Assembly: GCA_949130485.1 (NCBI GenBank)
Contig: OX422195.1
Location: 1,907,566 to 1,971,565 of the forward strand
Source: Agelas oroides
Taxonomy: Eukaryota > Porifera > Demospongiae > Agelasida > Agelasidae
DNA: 64,000 nt
Direction: 5' to 3'
The notes under the pieces are model-generated. The model had not been told where the DNA came from. It saw only the letters and a list, made by a program, of their open reading frames with translations, and did no database searches. The translations under genes and the position numbers were made by a program. Of this stretch, positions 42,061 to 55,200 are shown one piece after another. Every line of letters starts with the position of its first letter. Positions within the stretch are counted from its first letter, which is position 1.

Positions 42061-45000
42061 TATATATATGTCTCATGATGTCTCCTCTTGTCTCAGTATC
42101 GTATGCTGTGTCATAGAGTCGCATTGGATCCATAATGTCTCCTAGAGTCTCATGCTGTCTCATAACGTCCCAGGATGTCTCTCATTGTTTCTTAGTGTCT
42201 CATGCTGTCTCATAATGTCTGATGATGTCTCCTATTGTCTCGTAGTGTCTCACGCTGTCTCATACAGTCCCATTGCATCTATAATGTCTCGTAGTGTCTC
42301 ATGCTGTCTCATAATGTCTCATGATGTCTCATAATGTCTCATGATGTCTCCTATTGTCTCAGTATCGTATGCTGTGTCATAGAGTCGCATTGGATCCATA
42401 ATGTCTCCTAGAGTCTCATGCTGTCTCATGACGTCCCAGGATGTCTCTCATTGTTTCATAGTGTCTCATGCTGTCTCATAATGTCTGATGATGTCTCCTA
42501 TTGTCTCGTAGTGTCTCATGCTGTCTCATAATGTCTCATGATATCTCATAATGTCTCATGATGTCTCCTATTGTCTCAGTATCGTATGCTGTGTCATAGA
42601 GTCGCATTGGATCCATAATGTCTCCTAGAGTCTCATGCTGTCTCATGACGTCCCAGGATGTCTCTCATTGTTTCATAGTGTCTCATGCTGTCTCATAATG
42701 TCTGATGATGTCTCCTATTGTCTCGTAGTGTCTCATGCTGTCTCATACAGTCCCATTGGATCTATAATGTCTCGTAGTGTCTCATGCTGTCTCATAATGT
42801 CTCATGCTGTCTCATAATGTCTCATGCTGTCTCATAATGTCTCATGATGTCTCCTATTGTCTCAGTATCGTATGCTGTGTCATAGAGTCGCATTGGATCC
42901 ATAATGTCTCCTAGAGTCTCATGCTGTCTCATTACGTCCCAGGATGTCTCTCATTGTTTCATAGTGTCTCATGCTGTCTCATAATGTCTGATGATGTCTC
43001 CTATTGTCTCGTAGTGTCTCATGCTGTCTCATACAGTCCCATTGGATCTATAATGTCTCGTAGTGTCTCATGCTGTCTCATAATGTCTCATGCTGTCTCA
43101 TACAGACCCATTGGATCTATAATGTCTCGTAGTGTCTCATGCTGTCTCATAATATCTCATGATGTCTCCTCTTGCCTCATAGTGTCTCATGTCTCATGTT
43201 GTCTCATACAGTCCCATTGCATCCATAATGTCTCGTAGTGTGTCATGCTGTCTCATGATCTCCCATAATATCTCATGGTGTCTCATAGTGCCTCATAGTG
43301 TCTCATATTGCCGCACGATGTCTCCTATTGTGTCAGTGTCTCATGCTGTATCATACAATCCGATCGCATCCATACTGTCTCGTAATGTCTCATGCTGTCT
43401 CATGATGTCTCATGATGTCTCATGATGTCTCTTATTGGCTGATAGTGTCTCATGCCGTCTAATAATATCTCATGATGTCTCATAGTGTCTCATAATATCT
43501 CATCATGTCTCCTATTTTCTCACAGTGTCTCATGATGTCTCATAGTGTCTCATAATATCTCATGATGTCTCCTATTTTCTCACAGTGTCTCATGCTGTTT
43601 CATACAGTCCCATTGAATCTCATAATATCTAGTAGTGTCTTATGCAGTCTTAATGTCTCAAGATGTCTCCTAGTGCCTCATAATGTCTCATGATGTCCCA
43701 TGGTGTCTCATGATGTCTCCTATTGTCTCAGTATCTTATGCTGTCTCATACAGGCTCATTGCGTCCATAATATCTCGTAGTGTCTCACACTGTCTCATAA
43801 TGTCTCGTATTGTCTCATTGTGTCTCATGCTGTCTCATACTGTCCCATTGCATCAATAATGTCTCGTAGTGTCTCATGCTGTCTCATAGTGTCTCTTGAT
43901 TTCTCATAGTGTCTCATGATGTCTCCTATTGTCTCATAGTCTCGTGCTGTCTCATAAAGTCCCATTGCATCCATAATGTCTCATAGTGTCTCATGCTGTC
44001 TCATAATGTCTCATGCTGTCTCATAATGTCTCATGATGTCTCATGGTGTCTCATAATGACTGATGTGGTCTCCTATTGTCTCAGTTTCTCATGCTGTCTC
44101 ATGCAGTCCCAATGCATCCATAATGTCTCATGGTGTCTTGTGCTGTCTATTAAAATCTCATGATGTATCATAGTGTCTCATACTAGCTCACAACGTCTCA
44201 GGATATCTCATAGTGTCTCATAATGTCTCATGATGTCTCCTACTGTCTCAGTGTGTCATGCTGTCTCATGATGTCCCATAACCATAGTGCCTCATAGTGT
44301 CTCATAGTGCCTCACGATGTCTCCTATTGTGTCAGTGTCTCATGCTGTCTCATACAGTCCCATTGGATCTATAATGTCTCATAATGTCTCATGCTGTCTC
44401 ATAATGTCTCATGATATCTCTTATTTTCTCATAGTGTCTCATACTGTCTCATAATGTCTCATGATGTCTCATAATGTCTCATGAGACATGCATAGTGTCT
44501 GATAATGTCTCATGATGTCTCCTATTGTCTCAGTATCTTATGCTGTTTCATACAGTCCCATTGCATCCATAATGTCTCATTCTGTCTCAAAATGTCTGAT
44601 GATGTCTCCTATTGTCTCATAGTGTCTCATGCTGTCTCATACGGTCACTTTGTGTCCATAATGTCTCATTCTGTCTCATAAAGTCACGTGATGTCTCCTA
44701 TTGTTTCATAGTTTCTCATACTGTCTGATAAAGTCCCATTGCATCTCATATGTCTCGTAGTGTCTCATGCTCTCTCATAATGTCTCATGATGTGTCTTAT
44801 TGTCTCATTGTCTCATGCTGTGTCATAATGCCTCATGATGTCTCATACTGCCTGACGATGTCTCCAATTGTCTCATGGTGTCTCATGCTGTGTCATAATG
44901 CCTCATGATGTCTCATACTGCCTGACGATGTCTCCTATTGTCTCATGGTGTCTAATGCGGTCTCATACAGTCCCATTGCATCCATAATGTCTTGTAGTAC

Positions 45001-46655
45001 CTCATGCTGTCTCATGATGTCTCGTATTGTCTCATTGTGTCTCATGCTGTCTCATACTGTCCCATTGCATCAATAATGTCTCGTAGTGTCTCATGCTGTC
45101 TCATAGTGTCTCTTGATTTCTCATAGTGTCTCATGATGTCTCCTATTGTCTCATAGTCTCGTGCTGTCTCATAAAGTCCCATTGCATCCATAATGTCTCA
45201 TAGTGTCTCATGCTGTCTCATAATGTCTCATGCTGTCTCATAATGTCTCATGATGTCTCATGGTGTCTCATAATGACTGATGTGGTCTCCTATTGTCTCA
45301 GTTTCTCATGCTGTCTCATGCAGTCCCAATGCATCCATAATGTCTCATGGTGTCTTGTGCTGTCTATTAAAATCTCATGATGTATCATAGTGTCTCATAC
45401 TAGCTCACAACGTCTCAGGATATCTCATAGTGTCTCATAATGTCTCATGATGTCTCCTACTGTCTCAGTGTGTCATGCTGTCTCATGATGTCCCATAACC
45501 ATAGTGCCTCATAGTGTCTCATAGTGCCTCACGATGTCTCCTATTGTGTCAGTGTCTCATGCTGTCTCATACAGTCCCATTGGATCTATAATGTCTCATA
45601 ATGTCTCATGCTGTCTCATAATGTCTCATGATATCTCTTATTTTCTCATAGTGTCTCATACTGTCTCATAATGTCTCATGATGTCTCATAATGTCTCATG
45701 AGACATGCATAGTGTCTGATAATGTCTCATGATGTCTCCTATTGTCTCAGTATCTTATGCTGTGTGATAGAGTCGCATTGCATCCATAATGTCTCCTAGA
45801 GTCTCATGCTGTCTCATGACGTCTCATGATGTCTCTCATTGTTTCATAGTGTCTCATGCTGTCTCATAATGTCTGATGATGTCTCCTATTGTCTCATAGT
45901 GTCTCATGCTGTCTCATACAGTCCCATTTCATCCATAATGTCTCATAATGTTTCATGCTGTCTCATGATGTCTCATGATGTCTCTTATTGGCTAATATTG
46001 TCTCATGCTGTCTCATAACGTCACATGATGTCTCCTATTGTCTCAGTATCTCATGCTGACTCATGCAGTCCCATTGCATCCATAATGTCTCGTAGTGTCT
46101 CATGATGTCTCCTATTGTCTCAGTATCTCATGCTGACTCATGCATTCCCATTGCATCCATAATGTCTCGTAGTGTCTCATGCTGTCTCATGCTCTCTCGT
46201 GAGGTCTGATGATGTCTCTCCTTGTTTCATAGAGTCTCATGCTGTCTCATAATGTCTGAAGATGTCTCCCATTGTCTCATAATGTCGCATGCTATCTCAT
46301 GCTGTCTCATACAATTTCATTGCATCTCATAATGTCTCATGGTGTCTCATGCTGTCTCATACAGTCCCATTCAATCTCATAATGTCTCGTAGTGTCTCAT
46401 GCCGTCTCATAATGTCTCATGATGTCTTATAGTGTCTCATAATGTCGCATGCTGTCTCATGATGTCTCATGATGTCTGTTATTGGCTAATAGTTCAGTCC
46501 CATTGCATCCATAATGTCTCATAATGTCTAATGATGTCTCCTATTGTTTCAGTATCTCATGCTGTCTCATATAGTGCCATTGCATCCGTAATGTCTCATA
46601 GTACTTCATGATGTCTCATGATGTCTCATAGTGTCTAATAATATCTCATGATGTC
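42061..46655 (+). repeat. 10-bp satellite, right region part 1
   Basis: Words TGTCTCATNN in runs, with the longer unit marked by ACAGTCCCATTGCATCCATA. A higher-order repeat of about 290 bp with GTATCGTATGCTGTGTCATA recurs at 42098, 42366, 42582 and 42867 (spacing irregular). A longer one repeats 43801-44540 at 45019-45758, offset 1218 bp, with almost no differences. 44545-45018 recurs at about 54405-54880. Confidence 0.95.
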
Positions 46656-47069
46656 CAGTAGCCAGGCTGGGGCACACTGGGGCACATGCCCTAGCAACTA
46701 GAGGCTGTGCCCCACCAGTGCAGGCATGCATCCGAATTATCGGCGCTGATAGTAAGTTATCGTTGTCGATCGTGAATCGGGCGCTAAACGGTCTTCAAAT
46801 CGAACGGCGCAGTATCGCTATGTTTATCCACAGAATTACTTGTCTCGTACGCTCACCGTACGCGCGAGTTTGCCGTATATGAAAGTGACATACACTGCAC
46901 TACAATACGGCCTCAGAACCGACCTGGGAGGCTGTCAAATTCCAAAAATTTTCTGGAAGAGCATGCCACAGACTCCCCTAAATACTTCTGCACTTCGCGC
47001 AGAATTTCGTAGAAACGTAGTGTGCCCATGCTGTGCCCTAGCCTCGGCGATGTCCTGGCTACGCCACTG
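46656..47069. mobile_element. hAT-like non-autonomous transposon in the satellite
   Basis: 414 bp. The right end read inward on the minus strand is CAGTGGCGTAGCCAGG, a common hAT terminal motif. The left end CAGTAGCCAGG is the same with 5 bp missing. The 8-bp duplication ATGATGTC flanks it at 46648-46655 and 47070-47077. Next to the ends, GGGCACA/TGGGCAC words also pair. The inside is CpG-rich single-copy sequence with no transposase. A 76-codon frame at 46840-47070 has no recognisable domain. Confidence 0.88.
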
Positions 47070-47718
47070 ATGATGTCTCCTATTGATTGTCTCAGTATCT
47101 TATGCTGTGTCATAGAGTCGCGTTGCATCCATAGTGTCTCCTAGAGTCTCATGCTATCTCATGACGTCTCATGATGTCTCTCATTGTTTCATAGTGTCTC
47201 ATGCTGTCTCATAATGTCTGATGATGTCTCCTATTGTCTCATAGTGTCTCATGCTGTCTCATACAGTCCCATTTCATCCATAATGTCTGATGATGTCTCC
47301 TATTGTCTCATAGTGTCTCATGATGTCTCATACAGTCCCATTTCATCCATAATGTCTCATAATGTCTCATGCTGTCTCATCAGATGTCTCTTATTGGATA
47401 GTAGTGTTTCATACTGTCTCATAATGTCTGATGATGTCTCCTATTGTCTCAGTGTCTCATGCTGTCTCATACAGTCCCATTGCATCTATATGAGTCTCAT
47501 GGTGTCTCATAATGTCTGATGTGGTCTCCTATTGTCTCAGTTTCTCATGCTGTCTCATGCAGTCCCAATGCATCCATAATGTCTCATAGTGTTTCATGCT
47601 GTCTAATAATGTCTCATGATGTCTCATAGTGTCTCATACTGGCTCACAATGTCTCAGGATATCTCATAGTGTCTCATAATGTCTCATGATGTCTCCTACT
47701 GTCTCAGTGTGTCATGCT
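47070..47718 (+). repeat. 10-bp satellite, right region part 2
   Basis: Same TGTCTCATNN words and longer units between the two hAT-like insertions. Includes the 8-bp target duplications at both ends. Confidence 0.93.
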
Positions 47719-48018
47719 CAGTGGCGTAGCTAGAAGCTGACAGTTGGTAGGGCACAAGTACAGACTGGGAACGAGACATGTACTTGGGTAGGCGTGGTTT
47801 GTAGACACATGTCTGTCGTACTCAGTAGACGAAGAGAAGCCCAGCGTGCCTGGCGGTTGCATGCTCGAATGAAGCTACGTACGTACAGCACTGTTACACT
47901 GGCGGTTGTGTAGCTCCAGTAAGTGAGAAAGCCGGACGGTAGGGCTCCAGTTGGTAGGGCACTTGCAGCAGTTGGTAGGGCCTAGGCCCTACCAGGCCCT
48001 ACCTTAGCTACGCCACTG
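47719..48018. mobile_element. hAT-like MITE in the satellite
   Basis: Exactly 300 bp, with inverted ends CAGTGGCGTAGCTA and TAGCTACGCCACTG. The 8-bp target duplication GTCATGCT is at 47711-47718 and 48019-48026. The words GTTGGTAGGGC (three times) and GGCCCTACC near the right end form further inverted pairs. There is no coding frame. The intact ends and perfect duplication suggest it is young. Confidence 0.93.
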
Positions 48019-48904
48019 GTCATGCTGTCTCATGATGTCTCATGATGTCCCAAAACCATAGTGCCTCATAGTGTCTCATAGTGCCTCACGATGTCTCCTA
48101 TTGTGTCAGTGTCTCATGCTGTCTCATACAGTCCCATTGGATCTATAATGTCTCATAATGTCTCATGATATCTCTTATTTTCTCATAGTGTCTCATACTG
48201 TCTCATAGTGTCTCATGATGTCTCCTGCTGTCTCATAATGTCTCATGGTGTCTGATAATGTCTCATGATATCTCCTATTGTCTCAGTATCTTATGCTGTG
48301 TGATAGAGTCGCATTGCATCCATAATGTCTCCTAGAGTCTCATGCTGTCTCATGACGTCTCATGATGTCTCTCATTGTTTCATAGTGTCTCATGCTGTCT
48401 CATAATGTCTGATGTTGTCTCCTATTGTCTCGTAGTGTCTCATGCTGTCTCATACAGTCCCATTTAATCCATAATGTCTCATAATGTCTCATGCTGTCTC
48501 ATCATGTCTCATGATGTCTCTTATTGGCTAATATTGTCTCATGCTGTCTCATAACGTCTCATGATGTCTCCTATTGTCTCAGTATCTCATGCTGACTCAT
48601 GCAGTCCCAGTGTCTCGTTCTGTCTTATTGCATCTGATGTTGTCGCATGGTATCTTATATTGTCTCATGGTGTCTCATGGTGTCTCATGGTGTCTTGTAG
48701 TGTCTGGTGTCTTGTAGTGTCTCATGGTGTCTCATGGTGTCTTGTAGTGTCTCACAGTGTCTCATGGTGTCTTGCAGTGTCTCACAGTGTCTCATGGTGT
48801 CTTGTAGTGTCTCAGTGTCTCACGGTGTCTTGTGATGTCTTATATTGTTTCATAGTGTCTCACGGTGTCTCTGTTTTTGTGGGGTCTCATGCTTTGTCAG
48901 CATG
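48019..48904 (+). repeat. 10-bp satellite, right region part 3
   Basis: Ordinary TGTCTCATNN units to about 48610, then the TGTCTCATGGTGTCTTGTAG variant to 48904. The variant part recurs at 57768-58170 with extra units. Confidence 0.93.
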
Positions 48905-49292
48905 GTGTTTCATGATATGATGTCTCATGATGTCCTAAGTTGTCAGTATAGATGTATGTTAATATAACTCCAGGGTTGAATAAGTCCCAACATCCCCCAA
49001 AACAGGCGTTAATCGTTGGAGTAGTGTCTGCATTAATTGTACACAAACTGATTCCAGTATTTGTGTCACTTTATGTAGTTTTGAGTAGTTGTTGACCTGT
49101 CACCCTATTTCCTGACACCCCCTCCTTCTTCTTCCCCCTCCCCTCTCCCTTCTCAACCACACATAATAGACTGCAACAGTAACCCACTCTGTGTCACCAA
49201 CTCCAAGGTACAGAAACATTGACCCAGTGACACGAGGCCTCACTGTTGCCATTCAGGCCAATGCTCTTGGACTTTCCACATCACTCCTTATC
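48905..49292. repeat. Unique-type segment inside the satellite, copy 1
   Basis: Non-satellite sequence including GGCGTTAATCGTTGGAGTAG, a pyrimidine tract (CCCCCTCCTTCTTCTTCCCC) and AACTCCAAGGTACAGAAAC. It is repeated at 58176-58505, and its right part (from 49177) is repeated inverted at 58893-59016. I recognise no gene. Confidence 0.85.
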
Positions 49293-52200
49293 TCCTTTCA
49301 ATAGTGTCTCATGCTGTCTCATGATGTCTCTCGTTGTTTCAAGTGTCTCGTGCTGTCTCATAATGTCTGATGATGTCTCCTGTTGTCTCATAATGTTGTA
49401 TGCTATCTCATGCTGTCTCGTACAGTTCCATTGCATCTCATAATGACTCATGGTGTCTCACTCAGTCTCATACAGTCCCATTGAATCTCATAATGTCTCG
49501 TAGTGTCTTATGCTGTCGCATAATGTCTCATGATGTCTCCTTTTGTCTCACAGTGTCTCATGCTGTCTCAATGTCTCATGATGTCTCATAGTGTCTCATA
49601 CTGTCTCAGGAAGTCTCCTATTGTCTCGTAGTGTCTCATGCTGTATCATACAGTCCCATCACACCCATAATGTCTCATAATGTCTCATGCTGTCTCTTAT
49701 TGGCTGATAGTGTCTCATGCTATCTCATAATGTCTCATGATGTCTTATAGTGTCTCATAATATCTCATGATGTCTCCTATTGTCTCATGGTGTCTCTTGC
49801 TGTCTCACACAGTCCCATTGCATCCATAATGTCTCGTAGAGTCTCATGCTGTCTCATATTGTCTTAATATGTCTCCTATTGTCTCACTGTCTCATGCTGT
49901 CTGATGCAGTCCCATTGCATCTATAATGTCTCGTAGTGTCTCATGCTGTCTCATGATGTCTCATGATGTCTCATAGTGTCTCATGCTGTCTCATGATGTC
50001 TCTCGTTGTTTCAAGTGTCTCATGCTGTCTCATAATGTCTGATGATGTCTCCTGTTGTCTCATAATGTTGTATGCTATCTCATGCTGTCTCGTACAGTTT
50101 CAGTGCATCTCATAATGTCTCATGGTGTCTCATGCTGTCTCATGCATGGTGTCTCATAATGTCTCGTAGTGTCTTATGCTGTCGCATAATATCTCATGAT
50201 GTCTCCTATTGTCTCACAGTGTCTCATGCTGTTTCATACAGTCTCATTGAATCTCATAATGTCTAGTAGTGTCTTATGCCGTCTCATAATGTCTCATGAT
50301 GTCTCATAGTGTCTCATAATGTCTCATGAGTGTCTCATGATGTCTCATGATGTCTCCTACTGCCTCAGTATCTTATGCTGTCTCACACAGTCCCATTGCA
50401 TCCATAATGTCTCGTAGAGTCTCATGCTGTCTCATATTGTCTGATGATGTCTCCTATTGTCTCATAGTGTCTCATGCTGTCTCATAGTGTCTCATGATGT
50501 ATCCTATTGCCTCATAGTCTCGTGCTGCCTCATAAAGTCCCATTGCATCCATAATGTCTCATAGTGTCTCATGCTGTCTCATAATGTCTCATCATGTCTC
50601 CTATTTTCTCATAGTGTTTCATGCTGTCTAATAATGTCTCATGATGTCTCATGGTGTCTCATAGTGTCTCATGCTGTCTCATAATGTCTCATCATGTCTC
50701 CTATTTTCTCATAGTGTTTCATGCTGTCTAATAATGTCTCATGATGTCTCATGGTGTCTCATAATGTCTCATGTGGTCTCGTATTGTCTCAGATTCTCTT
50801 GCTGTCTCATACAGTCCCAATGCATCCATAATGTCTCGTAGTGTCTTGTGCTGTCTGATAAAATCTCATGATGTATCATAGTGTCTCATAATGTCTCACA
50901 ATGTCTCAGGATGTCTCATGGTGTCTCATAATGTCTCATAGTGTCTCATGCTGTCTCACAATGTCTGATGATGTCTCCTATTGCCTCATAGTGTCTCATA
51001 ATGTCTCATGATGTCTCCTTTTGTCTCACAGTGTCTCATGCTGTCTCAATGTCTCATGATGTCTCATAGTGTCTCATGCTGTATCATACGGTCCCATCGC
51101 ATCCGTAATGTCTCATAATGTCTCAAGCTGTCTCTTATTGGCTGATAGTGTCTAATGCCGTCTCATAATGTCTCATGATGACTTATAGTGTCCCATAATG
51201 TCTCAAATTGTCTCATGCTGTCTCATGCTGTCTCATACAGTCCCATTGCATCCATACTGTCTCGTAGTACCTCATGCTGTCTCATAAAGTCTCATGATGT
51301 CTCACAGTGTCTCATAATATCTCATGATGTCTCCTATTGTCTCACAGTGTCTCATACTGTCTCATACGGTCCCATTGGATCTCGTAATGTCTTGTAGTGT
51401 CTTATGCCGTGGCGTCATAATGTCTCATGATGTCTCATAGCGTCTCATAATGTCTGATAGTGTCTCATGATGTCTCCTACTGCCTCAGTATCTTATGCTG
51501 TCTCATACAGGCCCATTGCGTCCATGATATGTCGTACTGTCTCATGCTGTCTCATAATGTCTCATAATGTCTCCTATTGTCTCATAGTGTCTCATGCAGT
51601 CTCATAGTGTCTCATGATGTCTCCTATTGCCTCATAGTCTCGTGCTGCCTCATAAAGTCCCATTGCATCCATAATGTCTCATAGTGTCTCATGCTGTCTC
51701 ATCATGTCTCCTATTTTCTCATAGTGTTTCATGCTGTCTAATAATGTCTCATGATGTCTCATGGTGTCTCATAATGTCTCATGTGGTCTCGTATTGTCTC
51801 AGATTCTCATGCTGTCTCATACAGTCCCATTGCATCCATACTGTCTCGTAGTACCTCATGCTGTCTCATAAAGTCTCATGATGTCTCACAGTGTCTCATA
51901 ATATCTCATGATGTCTCCTATTGTCTCACAGTGTCTCATACTGTCTCATACGGTCCCATTGGATCTCATAATGTCTTGTAGTGTCTTATGCCGTGGCGTC
52001 ATAATGTCTCATGATGTCTCATAGCGTCTCATAATGTCTGATAGTGTCTCATGATGTCTCATGATGTCTCCTACTGCCTCAGTATCTTATGCTGTCTCAT
52101 ACAGGCCCATTGCGTCCATGATATCTCGTACTGTCTCATGCTGTCTCATAATGTCTCATAATGTCTCCTATTGTCTCATAGTGTCTCATGCAGTCTCATA

Positions 52201-55200
52201 GTGTCTCATGATGTCTCCTATTGCCTCATAGTCTCGTGCTGCCTCATAAAGTCCCATTGCATCCATAATGTCTCATAGTGTCTCATGCTGTCTCATAATG
52301 TCTCATCATGTCTCCTATTTTCTCATAGTGTTTCATGCTGTGTAATAATGTCTCATGATGTCTCATGGTGTCTCATAATGTCTCATGTGGTCTCGTATTG
52401 TCTCAGATTCTCTTGCTGTCTCATACAGTCCCAATGCATCCATAATGTCTCGTAGTGTCTTGTGCTGTCTGATAAAATCTCATGATGTATCATAGTGTCT
52501 CATAATGTCTCACAATGTCTCAGGATATCTCATAGTATCTCATAATGTTTCATAGTGTCTCATGCTGTCTCAAATGTCTGATGATGTCTCCTATTGTCTC
52601 ATAGTGTGTCGTAATGTCTCATGCAGTTCCATTGCATCTCGTAGTGTCTCATGCTGTCTCATCATGTCTCATGGTATCTCATATTGGCTCATAGTGTCTC
52701 ATAGTGTCTCATACTGTCTCAGGAAGTCTCCTATTGTCTCATAGTGTCTCATGCTGTATCATACAGTCCCATCGCATCCATAATGTCTCATAATGTCTCA
52801 TGCTGTCTCTTATTGGCTGATAGTGTCTCATGCTGTCTCATAATGTCTCATGATGTCTTATAGTGTCTCATAATATCTCATGATGTCTCCTATTGTCTCA
52901 TGGTGTCTCTTGCTGTCTCACACAGTCCCATTGCATCCATAATGTCTCGTAGAGTCTCATGCTATCTCATATTGTCTCATGATGTCTCCTATTGTCTCAG
53001 TGTCTCATGCTGTCTGATACAGTCCCATTGCATCTATAATGTCTCGTAGTGTCTCATGTTGTCTCATGATGTCTCATGATGTCTCATAGTGTCTCATACT
53101 GTCTCAGGAAGTCTCCTCTTGTCTAGTAGTCTCTCATGCTGTATCATACAATCCCATCGCATCCATACTGGCTCATAATGTCTCATGATGTCTCTTATTG
53201 GCTGATAGTGTCTCATGCCGTCTCATAATGCCTCAGGATGTCTTATAGTGTCTCATAATGTCTGATGATGTCTCCTATTGTCTCATGGTGTCTCATGCTG
53301 TCTCATACAGTCCCATTGCATCCATAATGTCTCGTAGTACCTCATGCTGTCTCATGAAATCTCATGATACCTCATAGTCTAATGGTGTCTCATAATATCT
53401 CATGATGTCTCCTATTGTCTCACAGTGTCTCATGCTGTTTCATACAGTCCCATTGAATCTCATAATGTCAAGTAGTGTCTTATGCCGTCTTAATGTCTGA
53501 AGATGTCTCATAGTGTCTCATAATGTCTCATAATGTCTCATTGTGTCTCATGCTGTCTCATACTGTCCCATTGCATCAATAATGTCTCGTAGTGTCTCAT
53601 GCTGTCTCATAACGTCTCTTGATTTCTCATAGTGTCTCATGCTGTCTCATAGCGTCTCTTGATTTCTCATAGTGTCTCATGATGTCTCCTATTGTCTCAT
53701 AGTCTTGTGCTGTCTCGTAAAGTCCCATTGCATCCCTAATGTCTCATAGTGTCTCATGCTGTCTCATAATGTCTCATCATGTCTCCTATTTTCTCATGCT
53801 GTCTAATAATGTCTCATGATGTCTCATGGTGTCTCATAATGTCTCATGTGGTCTCCTATAGTCTCAGTTTCTCATGCTGTCTCATACAGTCCCAATGCAT
53901 CCATAATGTCTCGTGGTGTCCTGATGAAATCTGTTGATGTATCATAGTGTATCATACTGGCTAACAATATCTCAGGATGGCTCATAGTGTCTCATAATGT
54001 CTCATGATGTCTGCTACTGTCTCAGTGTGTCATAGTGTCTCATAGTGCCTCACGGTGTCTCCTATTGTGTTAGTGTCTCATGCTGTCTCATACAGTCCCA
54101 TTAATGTCTCGTAGTGTCTCATGCTGCCTCATAATATCTCATGATGTCTCCTATTGTCTCATAGTGTCTCATGTCTCATGTTGTCTCATACAGTCCCATT
54201 GCAATCATAATGTCTCGTAGTGTGTCATGCTGTCTCATGATCTCCCATAATATCTCATGGTGTCTCATAGTGCCTCATAGTGTCTCATACTGCCTCACGA
54301 TGTCTCCTATTGTGTCAGTGTCTCATGCTGTCTCACATGTCTCATGATGTCTCATGGTGTCTCATAATGTCTCATGATGTCTCCTATTGTCTCAGTGTCT
54401 CATGCTGTTTCATACAGTCCCATTGCATCCATAATGTCTCATTCTGTCTCAAAATGTCTGATGATGTCTCCTATTGTCTCATAGTGTCTCATGCTGTCTC
54501 ATACGGTCACTTTGTGTCCATAATGTCTCATTCTGTCTCATAAAGTCACGTGATGTCTCCTATTGTTTCATAGTTTCTCATACTGTCTGATAAAGTCCCA
54601 TTGCATCTCATATGTCTCGTAGTGTCTCATGCTCTCTCATAATGTCTCATGATGTGTCTTATTGTCTCATTGTCTCATGCTGTGTCATAATGCCTCATGA
54701 TGTCTCATACTGCCTGACGATGTCTCCAATTGTCTCATGGTGTCTCATGCTGTGTCATAATGCCTCATGATGTCTCATACTGCCTGACGATGTCTCCTAT
54801 TGTCTCATGGTGTCTAATGCGGTCTCATACAGTCCCATTGCATCCATAATGTCTTGTAGTACCTCATGCTGTCTCATGATGTCTCATAATATCTCATGAT
54901 GTCTCCTATTGTCTCACAGTGTCTCATACTGTTACATACAGTTCTATTGCATGTCATAATGTCTCGTAGTGTCTTATGTTGTCTCATAATGTCTCATGAT
55001 GTCTCCTTTTGTCTCACAGTGTCTCATACTGTCTCATACTGTCTCCTATTGTCTCATAGTGTTATCATTCAGTCCCATCGCATCCATAATGTCTTATAAT
55101 GTCTCATGATGTCTCTTATTGGCTGATAGTGTCTCATGCCGTCTCATAATGTCTCATGATGTCTTATAGCCTCTCAATGTCTCACGATATCTCCTATTTC

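Noticed and set aside
46840..47070. 76-codon frame in the hAT-like element
   Set aside because: No transposase motif, runs to the element end, start and stop placed by chance.
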